A DNA stretch of 64,000 nt from JACMJL01 sp963791805 (GTDB taxonomy: Bacteria > Bacillota > Clostridia > Clostridiales > Clostridiaceae): assembly GCA_963791805.1 (NCBI GenBank), contig CAWBTU010000004.1:62001-126000 (forward strand), written 5' to 3'. The position numbers and the translations under genes were made by a program. Each line of letters begins with the position of its first letter. The first letter of the stretch is position 1. The notes beneath the pieces were generated by a model. That model saw nothing but the letters and a program-made list of their open reading frames with translations, had not been told where the DNA came from and searched no databases. Shown piece after piece: positions 7,967 through 16,460 of the stretch.

Positions 7967-9139
7967 TTATAGATTTTCTTTCTTATTAGTAATGCTTTCT
8001 AAAAATGCTTGTATTCTTGTTCTAATTTGACCTTCACCTGTAAGTGAGTATTCTCTATCTATTCTAACAATTGGCATATCATATTTCTTCATTGCCTTTA
8101 TATAAGTTAAGCTCTCATATCCCCATAGGTCGCAGAATTTAATAGTATCAAATACTATACCTTCTACCTTGTATTCTTCTATAAGCTTTTTAGAATATTC
8201 AATTCTGCTTTTTCCATTTTCCATCATTCTAGGGCATTGACAAGTGTTCATATAATATGATGCCATATTAAAATAAGGATCTCCTTCTTCTTCTATAGGC
8301 TCAAGCCCTGGTAATGAACCAAAGCAATGTCTATCGGCAACTACAATAGCTCCCTGTGCTTCAATTAATTCTATAAATTCAGGCTTGTCAAATGTTGATC
8401 CTACTAGCATTAATCTTATCTTGTCATTTTCTTCAGTTTCTCTATTTTCAATCTCTATTTTTAATTTTTTCAATGGCTCTAGTAGCATATCTTTGGGTGC
8501 AGCCTTTGTAGCTCCATGTATAATATGCCATTCAGTTCCAGTTAATTTAGGATTGTCCCCTTTTCTCATATCACCAATTGACTTTAACACTTTATTAAAT
8601 TCATTAATATCTTTTATAGATTTCCTTAAAGTATCTTCATTAATATTTGCGTTATATTTTTCATTTAACATCGTTGCTACTTTTTTCATGTCTTTAGCTA
8701 GCCATTGAAGGGATGCCTCTGTCACTTTATGAGGAGTATCTAGCAAATAGACAAAAAATTTATCATTCTCGCTATTAATATTTTCTAAATTAAAGTGTTG
8801 GCCACATCTACGTATATGATCACAACTTGCAGCAAAAACTAATCCTCCTAAAAATTCATATTCTCCATCTAATCCTGCTTGTAAGATTGATTTTGCATAT
8901 GAACAAATAACACTTGATAAGTGAAAATCAGCATCAGTTGTACTTGTTGCTTCCGGTGATCTCATCCATATTGGAAAAATATTTCCTGCAGATAAAAGTG
9001 GTTCAGGTGCTACATAACAATTATATCCAATTGCTGTCCTACCTTGCTTTAATGCTTCACTTACTACATCATTTTTTGAACAGCTCATAATGTGTTCAAA
9101 ATAACTTAATCCTTCTAATTTTTTCATCAAACTCACCAT
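7967..9139 (-). CDS. 2-hydroxyacyl-CoA dehydratase, smaller subunit (HgdB/FldC-like)
   Basis: The 390 residues match the second D-component subunit. The N-terminal part has GYNCYVAPEPLLSAGNIFPIW, FAASCDHIRRCGQHF gives candidate cluster cysteines near 115-120, and the C-terminal part has KFCDLWGYESLTY and MPIVRIDREYSLTGEGQIRTR. It probably forms a heterodimer with the 581-residue protein encoded immediately downstream. Two starts are possible: ATG at 9139, or an in-frame ATG at 9127 preceded by GGTGAG. The 460-bp gap upstream contains an unusual cluster of AATTG motifs that may regulate the operon. Confidence 0.87.
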   Translation of the reverse strand: MVSLMKKLEGLSYFEHIMSCSKNDVVSEALKQGRTAIGYNCYVAPEPLLSAGNIFPIWMRSPEATSTTDADFHLSSVICSYAKSILQAGLDGEYEFLGGLVFAASCDHIRRCGQHFNLENINSENDKFFVYLLDTPHKVTEASLQWLAKDMKKVATMLNEKYNANINEDTLRKSIKDINEFNKVLKSIGDMRKGDNPKLTGTEWHIIHGATKAAPKDMLLEPLKKLKIEIENRETEENDKIRLMLVGSTFDKPEFIELIEAQGAIVVADRHCFGSLPGLEPIEEEGDPYFNMASYYMNTCQCPRMMENGKSRIEYSKKLIEEYKVEGIVFDTIKFCDLWGYESLTYIKAMKKYDMPIVRIDREYSLTGEGQIRTRIQAFLESITNKKENL

Positions 9140-9404
9140 TCTCTCTAATTTTAAATTTTAGTTGTACTTAGCAACTAATTGTAATTTCTGTCAACCTCCC
9201 TAAAATCATATTTATTATTAATCCGTGACAAAACGAACAAATAATTTCTAACAAGTTTCAGCCTCAGAATAAACATGGGTAATAAACCGAATCTTCTGAA
9301 TTATTAGGGTAATATGAATTTATGCAAAGTGATTAGAGCTGAACAAACAATAATTGTAGGTCTGTTCTTATATAATTCAAAAATAAGTTGCTATATTCCC
9401 TTTA

Positions 9405-9500
9405 TGTACACTTTAATTGTATCTTATTTAATTGTGCATCATTTAATTGCGCATTATACAATTGTGTATAATTCAATTGTATGCAATTGTTTATATTTAT
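9405..9500. promoter_or_regulatory. cluster of AATTG-centred motifs upstream of the dehydratase operon
   Basis: Within 95 bp the motif AATTG occurs seven times, several inside CAATTG palindromes or flanked by TTTAATTGTGC-like contexts. Examples are TTTAATTGTATC, TTTAATTGTGCATC, TTTAATTGCGCA, ACAATTGTGT, TTCAATTGTAT and GCAATTGT. The spacing is about 14-16 bp. Such density looks like an array of operator half-sites or a cruciform-prone region. It lies 270-360 bp upstream of the dehydratase start; the rest of the 9140-9597 gap shows nothing I recognise apart from the cyuA terminator. Confidence 0.4.
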
Positions 9501-9548
9501 AATATCGTTTACATTTACATATGTCAATATTTAAACTAATTTTTTTGC

Positions 9549-9585
9549 AAAAAAAATAAGTTAGCCGTAATCTACAAACTAACTT
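9549..9585 (-). terminator. rho-independent terminator of the cyuA operon
   Basis: On the minus strand AAGTTAG pairs with CTAACTT about 14 bases later, followed directly by a run of eight T. It starts 13 bases after the cyuA stop codon. Confidence 0.8.
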
Positions 9586-9597
9586 AACCTTTCTCAA

Positions 9598-10875
9598 TTA
9601 GCATATTTCTTTGTTTAACATAATGTCTAAAATTATTTTATCTGTCTCCATAGTGCCCATATTACCTAGCCTGCATAGATTTTTAATTGTTTTTTCAACA
9701 TCTTCATCTATAATTCCGTCTGTTGCACTAATCTCTATTTTATTAATAGCAAGTAGAGCAGATTGTATTGCTGCATTCGTGCAAGAAGAAACTTTCAAAG
9801 CACATCCTGCCTTTGCGCCATCACAAAATATACCTGCAACATTTCCAATCATATTTTGAATAGCCGATTTCACATCACATTTATCACCTTGCAAAAGTCT
9901 TGTTATCCCACAACTAGCTCCAGTTGCAGCTATAGTAACTCCACATAAAGCAGATAATCTACCAAATTTAGACTTAATATGTATTGTTACCAAATGACTT
10001 AGTAAGGTAGCTCTTATTAGCTCTTCTTGTGAAAGATTTAACTTTTCCCAAACTGCTAATACTGGCAGTGTTGCAGTAATACCTTGATTCCCACTTCCTG
10101 AATTACTCATTACACTAAAAAGCGAGCCACCCATTCTTGCATCTGACCCTGCAGACGCTAAAGACATTGCATAATTAGCCATATCATCGGATAAGATATT
10201 CTTTTTTACACTATCCTTAATGGTTCGCCCTACCTGTAGACCATATGGATTTTCCAAACCATCTACTGCAATTTTCTTGTTCATGTTTATACTATCTTTA
10301 ACAATCTGAAGTTTATTTATATCTACATCATTCACAAAGCTCAAAATTGTATCAATACTCATAAAATCATAATTTTCTTCTTTTTCTATTTCATCTCCTT
10401 CAGAAATATTTTTGATTATTTTGCCGTCAACTTCGATTAAAGTGATATTAGTATGCATATCTTCAATTATTACTCTTGATGTTGATTCAAAGGTTTTTAC
10501 TATAATTTCTATGTACAATTTTTTAGAAGTTTCTGCTAAATCTACAGATATTAGTCCATATTTAATCATATTTTTTGCTTTATCTATGTCATTTTCATTC
10601 AATCCATTTAAAACTTCAAGACATTTATCATCATTTTTCGAAAGTGAGCCAAGTGCAGCAGCTAAATTGATTCCACAACTTCCTGTTCCAGGGATTACAA
10701 CTGCCATTGCATTTTTTATTATGTTATTACTTGCCAATACCTTTAAATCAGTAACTTTTTCCCCTTTTAAATACTTAATTGCTGTTGCAGTAGCAAGTGC
10801 TATAGCAATTGGTTCCGTGCATCCAAGCGCAGGCACAAGTTCTTTATTTAAAGCTTTAAAAAACAACTCCTCCAT
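9598..10875 (-). CDS. cyuA: L-cysteine desulfidase, UPF0597 / serine-dehydratase-alpha family
   Basis: This 425-residue protein begins with the family signature FFKALNKELVPALGCTEPIA. It also has VIPGTGSCGINLAAALG near 60, SSGSGNQGITATLPV near 250 and KVSSCTNAAIQSALLAI near 375. The conserved cysteines are candidates for an iron-sulphur cluster. CyuA-type enzymes split cysteine into pyruvate, ammonia and sulphide in the cytoplasm. The start has GGGAGGG before ATG. It lies 19 bases after a YheO-like regulator gene, so the pair probably responds to an amino acid, perhaps cysteine. A related D- or L-amino acid dehydratase activity cannot be excluded. Confidence 0.85.
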   Translation of the reverse strand: MEELFFKALNKELVPALGCTEPIAIALATATAIKYLKGEKVTDLKVLASNNIIKNAMAVVIPGTGSCGINLAAALGSLSKNDDKCLEVLNGLNENDIDKAKNMIKYGLISVDLAETSKKLYIEIIVKTFESTSRVIIEDMHTNITLIEVDGKIIKNISEGDEIEKEENYDFMSIDTILSFVNDVDINKLQIVKDSINMNKKIAVDGLENPYGLQVGRTIKDSVKKNILSDDMANYAMSLASAGSDARMGGSLFSVMSNSGSGNQGITATLPVLAVWEKLNLSQEELIRATLLSHLVTIHIKSKFGRLSALCGVTIAATGASCGITRLLQGDKCDVKSAIQNMIGNVAGIFCDGAKAGCALKVSSCTNAAIQSALLAINKIEISATDGIIDEDVEKTIKNLCRLGNMGTMETDKIILDIMLNKEIC

Positions 10876-10894
10876 AGTGTAAACCCTCCCAATA

Positions 10895-11569
10895 TTAATC
10901 TTTTATCTTATTTAAATATCTATAAACTGTAGGCTCAGAAACTTCTAAAGCCTTTGATACCTCACTTACTGCGCCTTTTAATTGAAAGGCACCCCTATTA
11001 TCTAAATCCTTAACTACATTCATTTTTTCTTCAATTGACATTCTTTGGGGCGAAATCCCAATACATCCAATTACGTCCTCTACCATGGTAATAAGCAAAG
11101 CTTCAACATTAGTATGTAATTGCTCTTCAATCTTTATCTCTTTAACATGAACATTTTCCTTTATTCTGCTATTTTCAAAACTCTGTGTTACAGAAGTTAA
11201 CTTATCCATAATTTCTTTTACTTTCTCAAACGGCTCTATATCTATATTTACACATAATACCCCTATAATTTCCTCTTTTTCATCTTTAATAAAAAAGCTA
11301 GAAGAACGAAATGATTTATTCTTCCCTGCGGCTTTGTAATTGGCAATAAAATCTTTGTCTTTATAACTTTTATCTTGTATAACCTTTAATACTAGATCAG
11401 TAAGTGGTCCTCCAACCAAACGACCACTTAAATGCTCATTTTTAATTGCAATAATAGAATTTTCTGGACATGTAAGGTCATGAAGGACTACCTCCGCGTT
11501 ATCGCCTAAAACAGCTGATATAAATTCAACTAAAGGAATATATCTTTCAATAATTTTTCTGTTATCCAA
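10895..11569 (-). CDS. YheO-like PAS-domain transcriptional regulator (DauR type)
   Basis: The 224 residues show the YheO-like PAS domain in the first 120 (FISAVLGDNAEVVLHDLTC, SGRLVGGPLTDLVLKVI, IIGVLCVNIDIEPF). A C-terminal helix-turn-helix of the same family follows (GAVSEVSKALEVSEPTVYRYL). Regulators of this family sense small amino-acid-related ligands and often control the adjacent catabolic gene, here cyuA. The start is TTG at 11569, chosen for the GGGGGAG site seven bases upstream. A long palindrome in the promoter region suggests autoregulation. Confidence 0.85.
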   Translation of the reverse strand: MDNRKIIERYIPLVEFISAVLGDNAEVVLHDLTCPENSIIAIKNEHLSGRLVGGPLTDLVLKVIQDKSYKDKDFIANYKAAGKNKSFRSSSFFIKDEKEEIIGVLCVNIDIEPFEKVKEIMDKLTSVTQSFENSRIKENVHVKEIKIEEQLHTNVEALLITMVEDVIGCIGISPQRMSIEEKMNVVKDLDNRGAFQLKGAVSEVSKALEVSEPTVYRYLNKIKD

Positions 11570-11602
11570 AATAAATCTCCCCCAGAAATTTGTGATAATT
11601 TT

Positions 11603-11649
11603 TTATAACTATGATAATTATTTATCACTTAATGTTATCATAGTTATAA
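11603..11649. promoter_or_regulatory. 15-bp inverted repeat, probable operator of the YheO-like regulator
   Basis: TTATAACTATGATAA at 11603-11617 is matched exactly by TTATCATAGTTATAA at 11635-11649, with 17 bases between. It sits 35-80 bp upstream of the regulator start. The symmetry and position fit an operator for the regulator/cyuA operon. The rest of the gap to 11750 shows nothing I recognise. Confidence 0.6.
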
Positions 11650-11751
11650 TATATATACAAGCTCTCATACACTAATTTCATTCAATGGGAATACTGATAA
11701 ATTTTTTCAAAGTCTAATTGAAGAATATTTTAATTGTGAAACTTTAAAAAT

Positions 11752-11790
11752 AAAAAAACTAAAAGGTATGGACAATTAAATCCATACCTT
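11752..11790 (-). terminator. terminator downstream of the hemerythrin gene
   Basis: On the minus strand AAGGTATGGA and TCCATACCTT arms enclose an eight-base loop, followed by TTAGTTTTTTT. Confidence 0.8.
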
Positions 11791-11872
11791 CAAAAATATT
11801 TCCTACATATTTAGTGGGCTTATATTCATTTTAAACTTAGTAGAAAATATAATAATCTCAATTTGTAATAGT

Positions 11873-12262
11873 CTATTTTCCTATTAACATATCTTTTTCA
11901 ACTATATGACTAATTAACCACTCATTAAGATAATTTAATATTTTCATTATAGCTTCATCTTGATTTTCATCAATTTTACTTAAGTTCACCCCATCTAAAG
12001 TTTTAACAAAGTTTTCATGCTCAACCTTTTGAGTAAACAATCTTTTATAATTAATACTCTCCATATATTCTTCTTCATCTTTAAAATGATAGATAGTATA
12101 CTCTTTAAGTTCTTCGATAATCTCAACAATTTTATCAAATTTGTCATTAGCATATTTTTCTTTTAATAATTGAAATGCTCTTTCTCCAATCTCAAAAAGC
12201 TTTTCATGCTGTGCATCAATATTAGGTATTCCAATCCTGTATTCTTCCTTCATTTCAAACAT
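11873..12262 (-). CDS. bacteriohemerythrin
   Basis: The 129 residues form a single hemerythrin four-helix domain with the di-iron ligands in order: His in NIDAQHEKLFEIG, His and Glu in YTIYHFKDEEEYM, His in KVEHENFVKTL, and His and Asp in ISHIVEKDMLIGK. Bacteriohemerythrins bind oxygen reversibly. In anaerobes they are thought to scavenge or deliver oxygen, or to act as oxygen sensors. The length is normal, and the start has GAGGGAA before ATG. It has its own terminator and appears monocistronic. Confidence 0.92.
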   Translation of the reverse strand: MFEMKEEYRIGIPNIDAQHEKLFEIGERAFQLLKEKYANDKFDKIVEIIEELKEYTIYHFKDEEEYMESINYKRLFTQKVEHENFVKTLDGVNLSKIDENQDEAIMKILNYLNEWLISHIVEKDMLIGK

Positions 12263-12369
12263 TGTTTATTCCCTCTCTCGTTCAGTTTAGTTTTCAAGTT
12301 CATAATTATTATTATATAATAAGGTCTATATTTTTTCAATTTTTTTATGAAATCAATATATTTATTTAT

Positions 12370-14115
12370 TTATTTATTTATATCTGAGAATTCTATTTTA
12401 ATACTTTGCTCACAATTCTCAATAGCACAATTAACCTGCTTATTATTTTCTTCAACAGTTCCACTTTCTAATACTTTTATTGGAAGTTTAACTATGAACT
12501 TGGTTCCAAATCCAAATTCACTTTCTACAGTTATTTCTCCACCATGCATCTCTGTAAGAGATTTTACCAAAGACAACCCTATCCCGCTTCCCTCATGATT
12601 TCTAGTAAATGACTTGTCTACTTGTCTAAATCTATCAAATATAATATCTAACTTATTGTCTGGTATCCCTATGCCAGTATCTTCAACAACAATAGTAATG
12701 TATTCTTTACCATCTAAAATATTTACATATATTTCGCCTCCAGCTGGAGTAAACTTTACCGCATTTGATAAAAGATTAAGCATTATCCTTTCGATTTTAT
12801 CCAAATCACAAGCCATTATTTTTTCTTCAATTTCAGTATCAAAAGTAAGTTTCAGATTATTATTATTAATATATTCTCCTACTGACAAAGTGATTTCTTC
12901 AACAACACTTATAATATTACAATTAAGCAAATTTAATTCGATAAAACCTGAATCTAGCTTTGTTGAATCAATTAAATTATTTATTAATTTTAATAACCTA
13001 AAACAGTTTTGTCGTTCTATATTTAAATTATTTAGAATCTTATTCCTGTCAATTGGCTTTCCCTCATCTTGAACAGCCATGACAATAATTTTTATAGAGC
13101 CCAATATTATATTAAGAGGAGTCTTTAATTCATGAGAAACATTGCCGAAGAATTCTGTTCTTAAGGTTTCCATTTCTTTAGCTTCCTTTTTCAATGCCAC
13201 TTCCTCTAATTTTCTTACTGTAATATCTCTAACTGTTGCTACTATTGCATCTTTACCATTAAGAATAACTGTTCTAATATTGATTTCAACCCAGAATTCG
13301 GTATTATCTTTTGTCTTGCAAATGCACTCACGTATAATTGGATTTTTCACTTTAGTTTCCATAAATAATTCAGTTAGTTGCAATCTGTCTATAGGTGATT
13401 TATCAGAAACTATTTCACTTACATTCATATTTATTAGTTCCATGTATGAATATCCAAACATTAATGCAGCAGTTTCATTAATATTTATTATTTGCCCTAA
13501 GAAATCATGAATGAAAACAGCATCATTTATAGAATTAAAAACAGTATCCATATACTTTTGTGCTTCTACTATGGTATTCTGCGCATTTTTATATTCTAAT
13601 TGTCTTAGCCCACTTTCACCTAGCGTACTAACAAGACCTATGTAATATTCTATTATGTGTTTTACTTTTTTTTTGGAGAATATTGGTACTCTTTTAAGTG
13701 CATCAATATACTCTTCTTCATCAAATCCATATTTAAAAGCCTGTTTACGAAAAAATTCTAAATCTATTACTTCATCCTCGTAAAAAAATTGGCCCAAAAA
13801 AATTGTAGCTAAATGTTCACCTGCTATAATTATTGGTACCCCTATATCCCATAGATTATTTATGCATTTATATTCTACGTACATACCATCCATGAGATGA
13901 TCTTCAATATACTTATCACTAATCAAACAACATCTACATGTGCATTCATTCACCCTATGAAATTTTGTACAAATATCTTGCCATCCAGTTTTAACATAGA
14001 TTGTTCCATTCACATCTATAATGCCAACTGGAACTCCTGATATTTCATAAAGATTCTCAGCCATTTTCTCCAATGAATTAATATTAACTAATTCTGAAAA
14101 ACTAAATTCAATCAT
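12370..14115 (-). CDS. PocR/PAS sensor histidine kinase (orphan)
   Basis: Domains in 581 residues: an N-terminal PocR-type sensory domain (1-170) with a cysteine cluster CTCRCCLISDKY near 58-70; a PAS domain (about 185-300; NDAVFIHDFLGQIININE); a HisKA dimerisation domain with the phospho-acceptor His in FFGNVSHELKTPLN near 325; and a HATPase domain (NLLSNAVKFTPAGG, DTGIGIPDNK, GSGIGLSLVKSLTE). There are no membrane segments, so it is cytoplasmic. PocR domains bind hydrocarbon derivatives, or metal/cofactor ligands through cysteines. No response regulator gene is adjacent, so the target is unknown. The start has AAGGAG before ATG. Confidence 0.9.
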   Translation of the reverse strand: MIEFSFSELVNINSLEKMAENLYEISGVPVGIIDVNGTIYVKTGWQDICTKFHRVNECTCRCCLISDKYIEDHLMDGMYVEYKCINNLWDIGVPIIIAGEHLATIFLGQFFYEDEVIDLEFFRKQAFKYGFDEEEYIDALKRVPIFSKKKVKHIIEYYIGLVSTLGESGLRQLEYKNAQNTIVEAQKYMDTVFNSINDAVFIHDFLGQIININETAALMFGYSYMELINMNVSEIVSDKSPIDRLQLTELFMETKVKNPIIRECICKTKDNTEFWVEINIRTVILNGKDAIVATVRDITVRKLEEVALKKEAKEMETLRTEFFGNVSHELKTPLNIILGSIKIIVMAVQDEGKPIDRNKILNNLNIERQNCFRLLKLINNLIDSTKLDSGFIELNLLNCNIISVVEEITLSVGEYINNNNLKLTFDTEIEEKIMACDLDKIERIMLNLLSNAVKFTPAGGEIYVNILDGKEYITIVVEDTGIGIPDNKLDIIFDRFRQVDKSFTRNHEGSGIGLSLVKSLTEMHGGEITVESEFGFGTKFIVKLPIKVLESGTVEENNKQVNCAIENCEQSIKIEFSDINK

Positions 14116-14200
14116 AATTAACTCCTTAGCTGCAGGTTATGCAAAGTATATATATAATTATATATCACTTGAGAACTATTGTAACTAGAATAAATTACTA

Positions 14201-14230
14201 AAAAAGAGTGCCCAAGCTGACACTCTTTTT
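14201..14230 (-). terminator. terminator of the Gly/Trp/His-rich protein gene
   Basis: AAAAAGAGTG and CACTCTTTTT form a ten-base perfect stem with a ten-base loop. T-rich sequence follows on the minus strand. Confidence 0.75.
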
Positions 14231-14357
14231 ACTATTAATTTAAATTAGAGGATAAATACTTTTTTCTTTTATTCAATTGGGAAAGTATATAGCATATGTT
14301 GATAAAATTATGATTAACATTTGTAATAACTATTAATATACATATGCAATTGGTGAA

Positions 14358-15137
14358 TTAGTACATATTTAGATTCATATTCTCATTAACATTGCTATTA
14401 CCAGCAGATGGCATGTTTCCCCATGGCATAGTTCCCCAAGGCATATTTCCCCAAGGCACGCTAGGATAAATTGGAGATGAACAACAATCAGGGGTATAGA
14501 ACTTTGGTTTTATCCATTTCATTTTTGGCACAGGAATTTTAGGTAAACATATTTCAGGCTCACAATTATGATGGTGACTGTGATGACGATATCCTGGTGA
14601 ACTCATTTCGTCAGCATCTATATTAATATTTAAATTTTCATTAAGATTTTTATTTCCCATTGGGAAAGTGTTAGGATATCCAGCTCCCCAACCTGATCCC
14701 CATCCAAATCCAGGTCCCCATCCAAATCCAGGTCCCCATCCGGATCCGAACCAGCCATTTCCACAACAACAATTATGGTGATGATGATGTCTATGGCGAT
14801 AATCAGGTTCATCAAAAGAATCATCCTCAAAATTTATATTTTCATCGTCATCTCTAAAAAATGGTGGGAATTGATTCTGATTCCATTGGTTTCCGCCCCA
14901 TTGGTTTCCACCCCATGGACTTCCACCCCATTGGTTTCCAAGCCACGGATTTCCGCCCCATGGAGACCCCCATGGTGACCCCCACCAGTTCATTCCACAA
15001 CATCCATGATGATGGCCTTTGCGTATGTCATTAAATTCCTCTAAGGATTCTTCATCCAAATCTCTATAATAAGGACATTGCTCATAATCATAGTTTTGTT
15101 GAGCATTTATATTGTCTTGAGAATTTTGTTGTTCCAT
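14358..15137 (-). CDS. Gly/Trp/His-rich repeat protein, spore-coat-like
   Basis: The best start is ATG at 15137, preceded by GGAGG eight bases upstream, giving 259 residues. The composition is extreme. Repeats of WGSPWG and WGGNQWGG run through residues 55-90, and a glycine/tryptophan block lies around 135-160. His-rich clusters (HHHGCCG, HRHHHHHNCCCGNG, HHSHHHNC) alternate with acidic stretches. The Asn-rich tail ends NVNENMNLNMY. There is no signal peptide and no catalytic domain. Such proteins in clostridia are typically spore coat or exosporium components; the His/Cys clusters could bind metal. Two further coat-like genes lie upstream on the same strand. Confidence 0.65.
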   Translation of the reverse strand: MEQQNSQDNINAQQNYDYEQCPYYRDLDEESLEEFNDIRKGHHHGCCGMNWWGSPWGSPWGGNPWLGNQWGGSPWGGNQWGGNQWNQNQFPPFFRDDDENINFEDDSFDEPDYRHRHHHHHNCCCGNGWFGSGWGPGFGWGPGFGWGSGWGAGYPNTFPMGNKNLNENLNINIDADEMSSPGYRHHSHHHNCEPEICLPKIPVPKMKWIKPKFYTPDCCSSPIYPSVPWGNMPWGTMPWGNMPSAGNSNVNENMNLNMY

Positions 15138-15207
15138 TTTAATACCTCCATATTTAATTATTAGCAATGGTTATTATATCCTTACAAGCATTTGTTACCT
15201 ACCCAAG

Positions 15208-15399
15208 TTGAACCATAAAAATCACCATATGGCAATGCACAAAAGTACTGTGTTAGATAAGCTAAAGGCTTGTAAGAATATTGACGTAGGAAAAGTGATT
15301 CAGGTGAATTTGGGTAAACAGGATGCATTAACTCCTCCGAAACAAAATGATTATGTTATATTATATGAAACTTATCAGAAGAGGTTCCAACAATTATAA
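15208..15399 (+). other. possible 50-60-residue ORF or gene remnant
   Basis: The frame ending LYETYQKRFQQL is open for 63 codons from a TTG. The more likely ATG start gives MHKSTVLDKLKACKN. The amino-acid composition looks protein-like, but neither start has a ribosome site and I do not recognise the sequence. It may be a remnant of a larger gene. Confidence 0.2.
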
Positions 15400-15465
15400 T
15401 ATTTAATTTATATAAAATAATTTCGTTGAATGATACTTAAATCAAATTTACTCCTACTTAAAGAA

Positions 15466-15494
15466 ATACTACATAGGGTTACCCCATGTAGTAT
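15466..15494. terminator. hairpin ATACTACAT / ATGTAGTAT
   Basis: A nine-base perfect stem extended by GGGT/ACCC lies about 80 bases after the stop of the 117-residue Cys-rich gene on the minus strand. TTTCTTT follows on that strand, so it is a plausible terminator. Confidence 0.6.
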
Positions 15495-15576
15495 CTATTG
15501 CATCCATGTTATTTTGTGTAATAGAATTACCATCTGAAAGAATAATGTAAAAATAATTCTATTTAATAATTTAAGC

Positions 15577-15930
15577 CTACTCTCTATTAAATGAATGTTC
15601 CTCAAAAAGCTCATCAAGTATTACATCACAATCTACAATAACTTCACAAATACAGTCTATGCACACAAATCTAAATCTACCATCACAGCCTCTACCTTCT
15701 CTAAGAATTACTGTATTATCTGTTACAGCAATAACTCTAGCATCTTCAATAAAGCAGTGATTAGCACATGCATCAAGAACTATATCAACTACATTATCTT
15801 CATCATCATCTTCAGCAACTAGTATTAAAAGTTTTCTTATATCAGTTGGAAATAAGAACCTTCTACTACCTGGATCAACGTAAACTGGATCACCTGAACC
15901 ACAACCATTTTTTCTTCCTGAACAACTCAT
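15577..15930 (-). CDS. 117-residue Cys/Asp-rich protein, probable coat component
   Basis: ATG at 15930 is the best start (GGAG nine to ten bases upstream) and gives MSCSGRKNGCGSGDPVY. The middle contains an acidic run AEDDDEDNVVDIVLD. The C-terminal half has repeated cysteines (ACANHCF, GRGCDGRFRFVCIDCICE). The cysteine spacing and small size resemble cross-linked spore coat or exosporium proteins such as CotY/CotZ, but there is no firm match. It lies between two other unusual-composition genes on the same strand. Confidence 0.6.
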   Translation of the reverse strand: MSCSGRKNGCGSGDPVYVDPGSRRFLFPTDIRKLLILVAEDDDEDNVVDIVLDACANHCFIEDARVIAVTDNTVILREGRGCDGRFRFVCIDCICEVIVDCDVILDELFEEHSFNRE

Positions 15931-16019
15931 TATATTCATCTCCAATTTAATAATAGTAATATATTACCTAATAACATATTATTTTAAAAATATAAAGATG
16001 TGATTAAATAATAAGTATA

Positions 16020-16259
16020 TTAAAAATTTATATTTTCACATGGATTAATTATATTATAGGGATAATTACACACAGGCATATTATATGGACATAACCGATA
16101 CCCTGCTCCAAAATTCCCTTTATAGTTCACTTTAACATTTTTCTTTATACTCTCATTAAAATAACCATTTGGATTAGAATATGAATAAGAATATGAATTG
16201 GGATATATTTTTAGATATTCATATGGCATATTAAATGGATAATGGCTTATATAGTACAT
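16020..16259 (-). CDS. 79-residue Tyr/Asn/Pro-rich protein, probable coat component
   Basis: A strong ribosome site (GGAGG, seven bases before ATG) opens a frame starting MYYISHYPFNMPYEY. About one fifth of the residues are tyrosine, many in the form YSYSYS or CPYNMPVCNYPYN. There is no hydrophobic segment and no known domain. Tyrosine-rich small proteins are often cross-linked in spore coats; this reading rests on composition and on the neighbouring coat-like genes. Confidence 0.55.
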   Translation of the reverse strand: MYYISHYPFNMPYEYLKIYPNSYSYSYSNPNGYFNESIKKNVKVNYKGNFGAGYRLCPYNMPVCNYPYNIINPCENINF

Positions 16260-16460
16260 TAAAATTCCTCCACGATAATACTGTTTATACTATAAAATAT
16301 GAAATTTTGTATGAATTGTTGCCTCAAATTCAAGACTAATCTTAATGTATCATTAATTAAGCTACTTACATAAAATAATTGTATAGAAGTGCAGTTTATT
16401 ATGACTTCTTAGTTTAGTTATCTATATGAGGGTAATTAAATGTCTACAGGAGATGATAAA

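Noticed and set aside
9314..9502. Plus-strand open frame of 62 codons
   Set aside because: It runs through the AATTG repeat array, has no ribosome site and a biased composition; not a credible gene.
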